Assembly (NCBI GenBank): GCA_030272585.1 | Contig: BSYQ01000001.1 | Span: forward strand, 10,307,001-10,371,000 | Reading direction: 5' to 3' | DNA: 64,000 nucleotides | Source of the DNA: Bryopsis sp. KO-2023 | Taxonomy: Eukaryota; Chlorophyta; Ulvophyceae; Bryopsidales; Bryopsidaceae | In this document: positions 1-11,205 of the stretch, piece after piece | Layout of the letters: the number at the start of each line of letters is the position of its first letter | Position numbering within the stretch: the first letter of the stretch is position 1 | Made by a program: the position numbers and the translations under genes | Notes under the pieces: generated by a model | What the model was told of the DNA's origin: nothing | What the model saw: only the letters and a program-made list of their open reading frames with translations | Database searches by the model: none

Positions 1-405
1 ACTCAAAATGTTGGGTACGGTTGAGAAGATGATATAGATGCTGGGAATTATCGCTTTAAAGGGTATCGGCATTTTGAAGTACTGGCTGTTGCAGAGTGAG
101 AAAACTGTTGATGGTGTACCAGAAACGGGTTATTGTCACAGAGAAGAGGAACTAAGAAATTTGATGTTGTGCCTCCAGCAAAGATAAAAGGGGGCCAAAT
201 TCTAAATAAACAGCAAAGCTCAGCTCCCCCAAAATTCCCAAGTTTGCACCTTGATGTGGGAAAAAGAGCAATTTGTTGGATCAGTTGGGCAATCTCGACA
301 ATCCAGTTTAAGGGTACCTTAGCAAACAGGATTTACTGTCCATATCCATTTCAATCCCCCGACTCAGACAAATCGGATTGTGTTCTTCCTTGTTGCAAAA
401 CAATT
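1..405. repeat. Dispersed repeat, copy A (cut by window edge)
   Basis: This stretch matches the reverse complement of about 39580-39985 almost base for base, with small indels. Shared landmarks include the words gttgagaagatgatat, ctggctgttgcagagtgaga and gggtaccttagcaaacag. Similarity ends near base 405, just after tgttgcaaaacaatt, where the flanks diverge. The left end lies outside the window. Open frames in it show no recognisable transposase or reverse transcriptase, so the class of element is unknown. It ends about 160 bp upstream of the first codon of the dehydrogenase gene. Confidence 0.75.
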
Positions 406-564
406 CAGATCCGGCGAGGATCTCTCGTCACATTTTGTAGGTCTGACATTTGTCGGAATCAGATGACGCTTCTGTCGCTCTTCACGTTACAAGTTTCGTC
501 CAGATTGACATGAGTTCATTCCACCCTCTTGCTGCATTCACGAAATTGCACCTAGGTTCTCTCA

Positions 565-3445
565 ATGTTCAACGCATCTTTCCTCCGTTCTACACGTCTC
601 TATCGACACTCGTTCCTCGCGGAAAGAAGGGCGGCGGGAGTTTGCAGGGGCTTGATAACAAAACCAACGAATGACAAATTCAAGGTGCAAGTCGGGATTT
701 TCACTGAGAAAACTATGCAACATTTCACAGGGTCATAAAGAGAAAGAATGTGCAAAAGTCTAAGATTGAGGATCCACTCCATGGATGTGACTATATCTGG
801 AACGACTGGATGAATGTGTGTCTTTCTTGGTTTCGTTTGATTCTGCTGGACACTCAATGGCATGGCAGTGAGAATTGGACAGTTTGATTTTTGGTGCTTG
901 TGTTCGATTGCATGTGTGTATGTAGGTCCTGTTTTGTGGCTCTGAAATGCCTGATTCGTTTAGATACACAAAGGAAGAACTTCGAAATGATCCTAACATC
1001 GAGGTGGGTCAGTCCTTTTATGAGCAGTGTCTTCCTTTCAAAGGATGTGTTGATAGGGGCCATCAAAGTTCGTTGGCTTTCGTGTGGATACAGACTCTCT
1101 TTACATATATATAAAAGAAAGAAGGCAAATGAACTGTGTTTGTTTGCTGCACTTTTCCCTTGGATTTTCTATTAAAGAGAATCCCCCTTTATCGAAACAT
1201 AGAACAAGTTGTGCAGAAGTGCGTTGCGCAAAAATGACGGAAAAGAAAAAAAGAAGTGAAAGATATGTATTGGGTCAGGTTTCTTTTTGTGAGAGGGCGG
1301 AGGTGGCAGAAAACATTCGGGATGCCGATTGCATAATTCCTTTGATGGCAAGGATCGATGAGCGACTGTTGGAAACGGGCCGAAACCTGAAGCTGATTAT
1401 GCAATATGGAGTGGGCTTGGAAGGTGTTGACTCTCACAAGGTCGATCGAAGAATCATTCGTTGAAATTCATTCACCTCGTTATTATTATCTCTGTTTCCT
1501 GTATAATGTTAAAATTATTGGATAAAGTGTTTCGCACATATCCAAAGAAGCTACGTGAAGGGTTTTCTTGTGAAAAATGCAGCATCCATACACATTTTTG
1601 CACATTTTCAACCCAGATTCAAGCAGTCTCTCTCAGTCGATGCATCAATATCACTCCAATTTATCATCTTTCATTTTTGCACTGCACAGCAGGGATAGGT
1701 TCGTTCAATGAACAGTAATTTTCTTTTGTCATTTTTGGCATTTTTCTGCATTCAGTTGGCGTGGTTCACTTTTTCACGTTTCCACTTTTTTGCAATGTTG
1801 GTTCAGGCTCTTCAGATGGGAATTCGTGTGGCCAACATTCCAGGCCACGGAACTGGCAATGCAATGTCCTGTGCTGAACATGCTCTGTACCTGACCCTGG
1901 CGCTCCTGAGAGATCAGAATGGAATGAGGGCTTCCCTCGAGGTTAGTCACACCTCCAGTTCATGACATGTCGCCAATTCACAGTGACATCATATTCCGGA
2001 CACATTCCTGCGCATCCATCATGCATGCATTTTCCGTTGCCTTCATCCAGTGTGAGGGCCGTTTCTCAGGGCAAATGCCCAAGGAATGCTAAAACTCTAT
2101 TTTTCTGCAAAAGATGGAATCACGTCATAAGAAACTTGCCTTCCCACAGTTCTCTGATATGATTTTGTAGGCCCCATGTAGCCAATACAATTGATGGAAT
2201 GGCTTGCTGATGGGTGTGCAGAACAGGGTACTTGGAGCACCCACCGGCGAAATGCTGGCAGGAAAGACCGTGATGATCATCGGGTTTGGAGGAATTGCTC
2301 AACAGCTCATCCCTATTTTGAGGCCATTTCGGGTGAGCGTCTTAAAGAATCTTCTATATCCAAACAAGATTCCGTGCCCGTCTTGACTTCATGAATTGTT
2401 TTTGCGGTGGGAAAGGTACGGATGATTTGCTTGAGGCGACGAGATTGGGCTCAGGGGCAATGGACACAGCATGCGAGGTGGGTGGTGCAAAATGTTAAAG
2501 ACAGTGCAATTTCAGAAACATGTAATGGCAATGTGTTTCGTAAAGGGGCTTTGCTCTTGAACAGTATGGCCTTGCATGAGACAATGTTTGAAGGTCTGTG
2601 AGGGGGTGTCTGCATAATTTGCTTTTTTTTGGTGGATGTTTCAGGGATGTTTCAAAAATGGTTGCTGTTAAGACGCGATGGGCGGACTTCCACATGCATG
2701 CTCAGAAAGTGGACATCATTATTCTGACGTGCACTCAGAATTCCGAATCCTACAGAATGGTCAACCAAAATTTCTTGGACAAATGCAGGTTCGTCCCTAT
2801 CTCATCATGTTGATTTGCAAATGTTACTGGATGCATGTTTTTTGAATGTACTGCTCTTCTGCTGTTCTGTGTGGGCGTTTCCCCCTCACTGCTAGCACCT
2901 TTTACGATGCTTGATGGATCTTCTTTGAGTAATGCGTTTCTCGGACTTGCTGAAAGCCTCGTGTAGCCCATCCAGAGTGCAAATCATCAATTTGGATAGC
3001 CCTTTCAGCAGCACTGTTTTTCTCATCTTTGGAATCACAGGCCTGGAATCAGAATTGTGAATGTCGCTCGGGGAGGATTGCTGGATTATGATGCTGTTCG
3101 ATCCGCGTTGGAGGATGGTCAAATCGGCGGCTTGGGTCTGGATGTGCAATGGTCAGAGCCTTTTGACCCTAACGATCCCATTGCGAAACATCCAAAGTGA
3201 GGCCCAGCTGTCCTGTACCTCTGTGAGATTATGTCAGATGCAACGAATTTTGTGAGATTGATGGCGGCCATGTTTGAATTTTATGGGCTTTTTTGGGTGT
3301 GTTTTTTCCATGCAGGGTTGTTCTGACGCCCCACATTGCGGGAGTAACAGAGACCTCTTACAGAAACATGGCAAAAGTTGTTGCAGAGCAGGTTCGACGG
3401 GTGGCTGCTGGTCTCGCCCCTTCTAAGAGCATCACTTGCAGATAA
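565..3445 (+). CDS. D-isomer-specific 2-hydroxyacid dehydrogenase (plant At1g72190-like), nine exons
   Basis: Exons: 565-684, 926-1003, 1279-1440, 1807-1941, 2222-2332, 2416-2477, 2645-2788, 3041-3196, 3316-3445. The joined frame gives 365 residues. The family is NAD(P)-dependent and acts on 2-hydroxy or 2-keto acids. The Rossmann motif IIGFGGIAQQL is near residue 185. The three catalytic positions are visible: Arg in VNVARGG (about 281), Glu in WSEPFDPNDP and His in LTPHIAGVTE (about 329). Segments such as IMQYGVGLEGVD and GLGLDVQWSEPFDPNDP closely resemble the uncharacterised Arabidopsis protein At1g72190 as I remember it. The first 40 residues are Arg/Ser-rich with almost no acids, which suggests an organelle transit peptide (inference). 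The start was chosen because exon 1 joins in phase to the conserved VLFCGSEMPDSF segment. The true substrate is unknown. Confidence 0.88.
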
Positions 3446-4243
3446 TCAAATGGGGACTCCACACTCTTCCCAGCATTTTTTTTTGCCCTGCATGTCAGGC
3501 TTGCGTGGCTTGTCTGACTTGGTGGTGGAAGAGCATCTTTTTTCAAGAATCTGTGAACCCTGAGAAACCTTGGAATTGGTTGGATTTGGTAATTGAGGTG
3601 CTCTTTTTATGGCTGGCAAACGAATCAGTTTGTAACCTATTTCACTCTTTTTAAGCACTTTTTGAGCATACGGATGCAGGAAGTGGGATTCTCAATGGAG
3701 AGAGGGTTTGCAAAAACAAAAAATACATGCAGGTTGAAGCAGCATTTACATGCGAGTCAGACCTGCCGCAGCTGCCGAACTCCATTTTTTGATGTTACAG
3801 CATTCGTTGACTCGTAAAACAACACAGAAGACATTTCGTACATTAAAAAAACATCCATCGATGTCTTATCCATTGAATTTCCGGAAAAGCTCTTCATCCA
3901 TTTTTACCCCCTTTCCTTCGCGGTTCTCCAGCCGTTGCATTTTGGACTCCCATTCTCCATCAGCAAAGACATCAAACAATGCTGTATTGTCTGACATGTC
4001 CACCTATGTTTTTGACGAAAAAAACATCAAATATCAAAAGAATGTACGCATCCATGTGTATGGTTACCATGTGGCTACTATTCTGTCAATTTCCCAAGTC
4101 AGGGTTGGGACACATTTCAAAAGCTTGCTCTTGGCTGCAGTCTGGCCATTATCCAGTCTATGCAGAAATCTGGAAATGAATCTGTTGTCGAACCCACACA
4201 TCACGCATAACTCCAAATCATTCTGATAGGATTCGTCCAACCC
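3446..4243. other. Intergenic, convergent gene ends
   Basis: Lies between the stop of the dehydrogenase (+) and the stop of the unrecognised gene (-). It should contain both 3' untranslated regions. I see no conserved coding segment, tRNA or repeat here. Confidence 0.5.
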
Positions 4244-5274
4244 TCAGACGATTTCCTTTTTCTTTTTCTTGGTTAAAAAGTCTGGATCAGTTATTTCTTG
4301 AATGAACAAGAAGCATTGAAACAGCATGACTTTCACTTTTCCATCTTGTACTTGCTTCACCTGGGAGCGATTCAAAATTGGTAGCTTGTAGACGAAGCCT
4401 GATCGATCCCTCAACAGCAGCAATCCAGGCCGAGTTGGACTTGCCCTCACTTCATCCCAGTCTCCAGTGTCGCTTTGCACAAACACGGTCCCATTCTCGT
4501 TTCGTTTCATTCTTGTTTTCACAACCGCTGGCAATGCGTTGAAAAAAAAAAGAAAGAAAAGAATGAGCGATCTTCCTCGACAACACTTTTTTACTGTGGT
4601 CTTTCTCCAAAATCTGAAAAACCAGGTGGTTCAAAATAAAATCGTTTAGGGGTTCCATGTGGATATGCAGTAAATCTCACCTTGACCATCGGGGACATTC
4701 ATGGCACGATCGATCGAGAAATTCATCCCTACCACAACCCCAGCCATCAGTGCCACTTGTCGAATTATATCTCCCCTGCTCATCTGCACATTGCCCCCAA
4801 AACAAAAAGGCCCAACACCAGATCAGCATCATATTCCCCAAGTTTCGAGCTTTTACAAAAAAATTGCTCTGTGCCCTCAATGTAAAGAAGGGATCCATTC
4901 TGTCAGTTTTAGTCGGCACCCAATGGTTTGATCCTCAATGAATGCAATGGCTGCTGGACATTGGCACTTACCCACACTAAGTTTGGATCCTTCTCACTCT
5001 TTGAAGGAAAAGCTGGGGGTGGAGGTGGAGGGGGTGGTGGAGGGGGCGGGAGTTGTGCAGCATTTCGTGACCTTGCTGTTCCTGGCTGGTAGCCGCCAGA
5101 TTTACCCCTTGAGGGAGGGGGCAAGGTTTCACGTTGCGAGCATGCAGTCTTGCCCACCACCGATTCACGACCGGTGCAGAGATTCAATGCGCGGTGCCCT
5201 TGCAACATCCTGGTCGACAAGGTTGGCTTCCCATGCATTGCTTTAAACCTGGCCATCATGCCGTTAATGACCAT
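4244..5274 (-). CDS. Unrecognised protein with Pro run and one hydrophobic segment, three exons
   Basis: Exons on the minus strand: 5274-4972, 4783-4681, 4527-4244. Splice sites are canonical (gtaagt and gtgaga donors, cag acceptors) and phases join, giving about 229 residues. The first 85 residues are basic and rich in Ser, Thr and Arg, which could be a plastid or mitochondrial transit peptide. A run of about 12 prolines follows, then a hydrophobic stretch near residue 110 (RQVALMAGVVVGMNF) that could be one membrane helix. The C-terminal 90 residues are folded-looking, with GTVFVQSDTGDWDEV and LLLLRDRSGFVYKLP, and end in a Lys-rich tail. I recognise no family, so no function is assigned. 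The start at 5274 is the first in-frame Met; an upstream exon cannot be excluded. It is divergent from the SEN1-type helicase gene. Confidence 0.6.
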
Positions 5275-5672
5275 TCGGGGTGTATTTATCAGCGTTTGGG
5301 GATGCAGAAGTGCCTTGCGGATGCGATCGATCTGTGATCTGCTGGGCAGCTAACGAAAGCCGACGTTTTTGGTGTTCAGACAGCGTAGTGGAACCAGGGC
5401 TGTTGCTCCTCCTCCACATCACAGAGGAAAAGGGCGGCGTTGTCTTGACAGAGTGTGGCTGGAGGTATGGTCATTGGACAGACTCAGGGGATTTAGCTCA
5501 GCCCACAACAAGATCCCAGCCACTGTCCACTTTGCATGTGTTCGGATCATCTGTTTGTGGGAAATCCAGTTTCATGTCAGAAATTGAACACCCAACTTGA
5601 AGAGAGGGGTCCATGAAAAATTGTCACTCAGTTTGTTGCTTTTCTTTTCACAGGCCTGGGGCCTCATGAAAA
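5275..5672. promoter_or_regulatory. Presumed bidirectional promoter region
   Basis: This 398-bp gap separates two divergently oriented start codons, so it should hold both promoters and 5' leaders (inference from layout). A polypyrimidine tract ending in cttttcacag just before 5655 could be the acceptor of a 5'-leader intron for the helicase gene. No TATA box or named factor site is convincing. Confidence 0.4.
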
Positions 5673-8600
5673 ATGGATATTCAAGATGCTATTGTCCGCA
5701 TGCACCATTTGATTCTGTCGTGGGATTATTTCGAGATGTTTGATGAAGCCATGCAAAAGGAAAAAGAAGGTGATAAAACAGTGGAGGCGCCGAAGGACGG
5801 TGGCAGAACTCGAGAACTGGTCAATGTCCCCGACTCATTCGATTCTGTCGAGGTAAAGGCAATTGTCGGTTCATGGAGAAAAGCTGACAAACCCGCACCA
5901 AAAGATTCATCTGTTGGGCAAACACGAACACGAAGCCGAGCATTGTCGAATTCCCATGGTTTTTTGGTGTTTGTGTTTGTATTTGTATCTGCATGTCGGT
6001 GATTGTATGAGCATCAAGTGTCTGAGCCTCCACTTTCGTATTCCAGGGATGAATGCACCATTTCAGGGATAAAAAGGGCATGTTGCTTGTGTGTCTTTCT
6101 ATTGGTGTTTTTGTCTGTTTTCCAGCATTACATATCAATTTTTGAGCCGCTGTTATTGGAAGAATGCAGTGCCAACATTGTTCGAGGGTGCATGGAGGGA
6201 GAGTACGCTGCTGTTCATGAAACCGTCGTCGCAGCTGTGGAAGATGTAATGTAGCAAGTCCCCAAACTCTGGATCAAAACTCAATATCTATGCAAGCGAT
6301 GCACCCACTCTGTTCTCTCAAGGGTCGACAAAATAAAAAAAGGGGGCAGTGCACATGCCCACAAAATGTGAAGCTGTGTGTATGCTTTTGGGGGGATTTT
6401 TCCGCCTTTTGTTGATCTGTTTTCTTGCATTTGAAGTTGATGTGCCTGTTTTCAGGTAAACGAATGGACATTTGGGAGGATGGTTTTGAAGCTTGGAGTC
6501 AACCAAGAATTCAGAACAGCTAATCTAGTGTTGCTGTCGGCAGATAATCCTGACGTACGCTGTGAATGCCACAAACATTGATTGCACGTGGATATGTGCC
6601 TTGTTCTTTTTCGAATTCATCCATTTTTGATTGAATCTTATCGCAGTATCAAGGGAAAGTCCTTTTTCACCATCATTATTGAGAGTAAAAGGTGGACAAA
6701 AATAGCACTCTTTCGGATCGTTGAAAAAAGCTGCAGTCCCAGTCTGACATGGATGACGACAAGAGACATCCTGAACAAGAATAGAACAATCATGGCATGA
6801 GTTTTGTTTATTTTTTCGCTGTTGTGGCTAGAGATGGGATGCCAGACGAGAAATTCACACATTGGGGCTTGTGGAAGGCAAAGAGGGGGAGAGCAGCGTT
6901 CGAGTGAAGTTCTACTTGGATCTGTCAGCTCAGGCTGGGAAGGAGTCTGGGGAGAAGAGGGTCAAAACGGTTAGAGCAGCTCTGGTTCCAGACAGCCGAT
7001 GGTACATTTGCGTATTGGCATCTTTGTCGACGAACATAAGGGAGTGGACTGCCCTGCAAAGCGTTCGATCGCTGCCATTCAGGCAAGGTTGGCGGCTCAA
7101 TCACCGTGTCAGTATGGGCACTTTTTTTTTCTCCTTTTACACATTCAAATTTGTTGCACCAAATGAATAGACAATTGGAGGGATAGGTAGTGAGGGTGTT
7201 TTTGCTTTCCTTGCTGCAGTTTTGGTCTAGGTAGGGGTTGGAAGGAAGGGGTTCATTTGTGGATGGTGAGTGGATTTTGTGAGGTTCAGGGATGTTCTGT
7301 TTTCGTCGAAACCGAGGGCAAGGACGGTCAGCCACCACCTTGAAATAACCCCTGCTATGATGAAGCAAATCGATCGGATGTACAACCCATCCCAGGTAGA
7401 TCCATTCGTCTATGCATTTCACCCTAATTTGTCATGCTGGAGTACTTTCCACCAAGACACCTTGACGGAATTTTCTTTTTCCAAATCCCTTTGGCATGAT
7501 GAGGTCTGTAGCTCCAATTGAAATCCTGATGGGTGCATCTGTTCAATATTGGTTCATAGGGCCACACACACTAGTTGCATTATCTTGCACAAGCAACGCG
7601 ACAGCACAATTTTTTTCTCCATCCTTGAAATTTTGTGGGTGTGATTCGTCTAGGTGGATGCTGTTCAAGCTGGTTTGGATGGAACCCCGGTTGTGCTGAT
7701 TCAGGGACCCCCGGGTACCGGAAAAACGCACTCGATTCTGGGGCTTTTGGGTGTGGTTCTCCATGCCATGAAAAAGGGAAGTCTGGAATTGATCGATGAT
7801 GCAACTGACGAGGAAGAAGACGACGTGGAAGTACTGGACAAAAATGAACTGTGGGCCAACACTGCTCCTTGGATAGTCGGACAGCAAATGCAAAGGTGAG
7901 TGTCATAGAAACCTCTAGCGTCTTCGTTCGTGTTGGCAAGGCACCGATACTAGGCAAGTTCTTTTTCTATCCCGGTTGTTTTTTTTGTTTTATTCTTTTG
8001 AAATCCAACACGTGGGTCCACAGATTCAAAACCAGTTCTTCAGATCATTTTCACAATTTATCCCCCCCCCCCCCTCCTCCTGAAGTCGCCCCTCCCCTTT
8101 TTTATCTCACATTTCCACAGGAAGGATTCTTCTTTCGTATATATTTTTTTTCAAATGTATTGCATCGAGGCTGAAAACCTCATGTAGCCCTGTCCTCTTC
8201 TTTGATCCACCGATGTATTCGCGGCTGCAGAGATATAGACACTGCGAATATTTGCTGGAATAGCTCCGAAGACAGTGACCCCAACGATGACTGCTACGGT
8301 CTGCTGGATTACGACAATCCTTTGATCATCGGAAAGAATGCACCCACAAAGGGCTCCAAAGTCCTGGTTTGCGCGCCATCGAATTCCGCCATGGATGAAA
8401 TCATCCATCGAGTCATCACCAGGTAACGTCCAATCGATGTCAAACACAAAATGTCGGTTTGAAGTCTTCACTTCTAGAATTGCATTCCATAAACTGTGCT
8501 CCAAAGAAAGGAAAACGAGTTTTTCAGTTTTTGTCATGATCAGGAGAGAGAGAGATCTTTTTTGGACAGTGCCTTTTCACTGTTTGGAAATTTTGATGTC

Positions 8601-11205
8601 GGTGTTGCAGTGGGTTGATGGACAAAGATGGAAGCTTCTATCATCCTACTGTCGTGCGTGTGGGTATGAACGTACATCATTCCGTCCAAAGCGTCTACCT
8701 AGATAAACTTTTGGAGGAACGACTCGAAACCAGAGTACGATAACCCATTGCTGCAAAAAAAAAGGGGGGGGGGAAGTGGAAAAAACCTGGGTAAAAAGTC
8801 CGTTCATGAAGAAAAATGAAAAAAAAAAAAGTTGAAGAGTTCATTCTTTCTTCAGTGATTTTCGCTTGAGGGAGGTTAAATTGAACAGATGATCCTTTTA
8901 AAGAGTTTTCTTTTTGAAACATATGTCATTTGATAGCTTCTTTTTGGTATGGCTGTATCAACACCAAGAAAAGCACACCAACAAGAAAGATGATGAAAGT
9001 CGGAATCTACATTCACTGGTGCTGCAGATGAGTGTGGATTTGGATGGTCCCAGCACTCACGGTGAACATTTCAATGTTTCTTAGCCAGGGCTATCCCACT
9101 TTCAAAAAGAGAGCATCAGGAACGAAATTATCGAAGAAGCCGACATAGTGGGTAGCACTCTTTCCTACAGCGGGACCCATCTGTTCAAAAAAGTCAATTG
9201 CAAATTCGATATCGTGGTGGTGGACGAGGCTGCTCAAGCTGTGGAACCCCAAGTGCTCATTCCATTGATGAACGGCGCCAGACAGGTAGGTGTTTTCTCC
9301 ACAGAACTCTAGAAACAAAAAAGAACAAATCGATGATTGAGGCGGTCGTATTGAAAGAGAGCAGTGAATGGGTACAACGTCATACTGACAAGAAATAGGT
9401 AAAATCTGATCGTTCCTAGCAAAGCTAAAAAGAGTGAGAAGATATTGGTGAGGGTGGTTTCGCCATCCAACGTTCAAATTACTTGAAACATGATTTTTTT
9501 TATCGGCAGGAGTGCCAATTTCTGAAAAGCATAACAGCAAAAAAGCAGAACATGATGTATGTTTTCCACAGGTGTATATGGTCGGGGATCCGATCCAGTT
9601 GCCTGCCACGGTACTGAGCGATCAGGCCAGGAAATTCGCCTACAACAAATCTTGTTTCAAGAGGCTGATGAACTCTGGATACCCAGTCCACATGCTGAAC
9701 GTCCAATATCGAATGAACCCAGCCATCAGCTCCTTTCCTTCCAAAGAATTCTACAACGGGAAGCTTCTGGACGACAAGGTACACACATCAACATATGTTG
9801 TTAATTTTTATCGTTTTTTCAAGTTAGCAATTAGTCATCAGGAGTGGACCCCCCAGAAAAATTTTCCCGTTCACAGTACGGAAGAGTGGTAAGAGCCCAC
9901 CGCCCATATTTGTTCTTTTATTTACTCATTCCTTGACCCATCTTTTTGTGTTGCTCTGCGCTGAAGAGTGTAATTGAAGGTACGAAATCCCCTTGGCATA
10001 AGTACCCCTGTCTGGGTCCCCTAGCTTTCTACAACGTCGTCGGAATAGAAGAACAGTCCGAAGGAAGCATGTCCAAATACAATATGGGCGAAGTGAACAT
10101 CATAATAGCACTGTACCGAGAATTGATAACACGATTTCCAGCTCTGAAAGAGGGCAACGGTGTTGCAGTCATTACTCCATACAAAGCACAGGTATTCGAT
10201 TTTCACTTTTCGACCGATTTTGTGAGGGTTTTTTCGGTCTACATAAGGTGGAAAATGTTGGATGAAGGTTTTCTGTTTGTGCAGCAAGTTGTGCTGAAAG
10301 TGTCTTTTTTTTTAATAGAAAAATTTATATTTTTTTTGTACCCATTCCTACGAAGACTCTTTCTTTCTTTTTGAAGTTTCGCTTTTTCGATTTTTGCTTC
10401 TCCTGCAAATTCAACCAGATCCGAACTGCTTGTTATTTCCTCAGGTGAAAATGGTTCGGCAAGTTTTCAAGGAAACCTTTGGAGAGGAGGTCGCACAGAG
10501 GGTGGATGCAAATTCCATCGATGGATTCCAGGGCCGTCAGAAAGACATCACTTTTTTCTCAACAGTCAGATCGACGGACGCCAAGCATGTGGGTTTCGTC
10601 GCGGATGAACACAGAATTAATGTGGGAATCACCAGGGCAAGGTGTTCGCTCATCATTGTGGGCAACGGGAAGGTTTTGGCCAGCAGAGATCAGAGGTGGA
10701 AGAGGTTGATATTGAGTGCCAAGGTTCAAGGGTGAGCACGCCTTAGCCCACCGAAAAAAACTTGCTGTGTGTGATTGGACGTATTGAAAGAGGGGAAATG
10801 ATTAAAGGATATTTGGCCTGATATGGTGGAGATTTTTTGCAGTTTGAGCGAGGTTCAAGAAGGAAAAAGCGGCACCGCTTCTTTGGATGGGAGGGAATCT
10901 TGACCTTCACAATCGTTTCTGTCCATATTGTCATATCTTTAATAATAACAGAGGTGGTCGGGGGGTGGTTTGCCAGGTGTTACTACAATGCGGAACGGCC
11001 TTTCCCTGCTTACATCAGGAAAGCCATTGAAGGAGATTGTGAACCCGAAGAGGCAACAGAGGAGGACCGGAGTGCCCTGGGGAAATTATGGGCTGGGGAA
11101 GAAGAGGGGGGGGCGTCAGAAAAAGTTGAAACAAGAGATAGGGGAAGGGTTAGAGGTAGAGGAAGGGGCGGTCGAGGTAAAAGGGGGGGCAAAAAGCGAC
11201 GTTAG
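5673..11205 (+). CDS. MAA3: SEN1/MAGATAMA3-type superfamily 1 RNA/DNA helicase, 13 exons
   Basis: Exons: 5673-5852, 6126-6245, 6456-6554, 6832-7082, 7290-7395, 7654-7895, 8231-8422, 8611-8734, 9085-9285, 9572-9778, 9967-10191, 10445-10731, 10977-11205. All phases join, giving 820 residues; Arabidopsis MAA3 is about 818. Upf1-like SF1 motifs appear in order: GPPGTGKT (I, about 270), APSNSAMDEI (Ib region), VVDEAAQAVEP (II, about 485), GDPIQLPAT (III), QYRMNP (IV), IDGFQGRQKD (V) and VGITRARCS (VI, about 714). The N-terminal segment around WDYFEMFDEA and FEPLLLEE also matches the plant SEN1 family. The C-terminus is an Arg/Gly/Lys tail typical of nucleic-acid binding. Family members act in the nucleus on RNA 3'-end formation and R-loop removal. 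Intron 4 uses a GC donor (7083). The gene looks intact. Confidence 0.93.
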
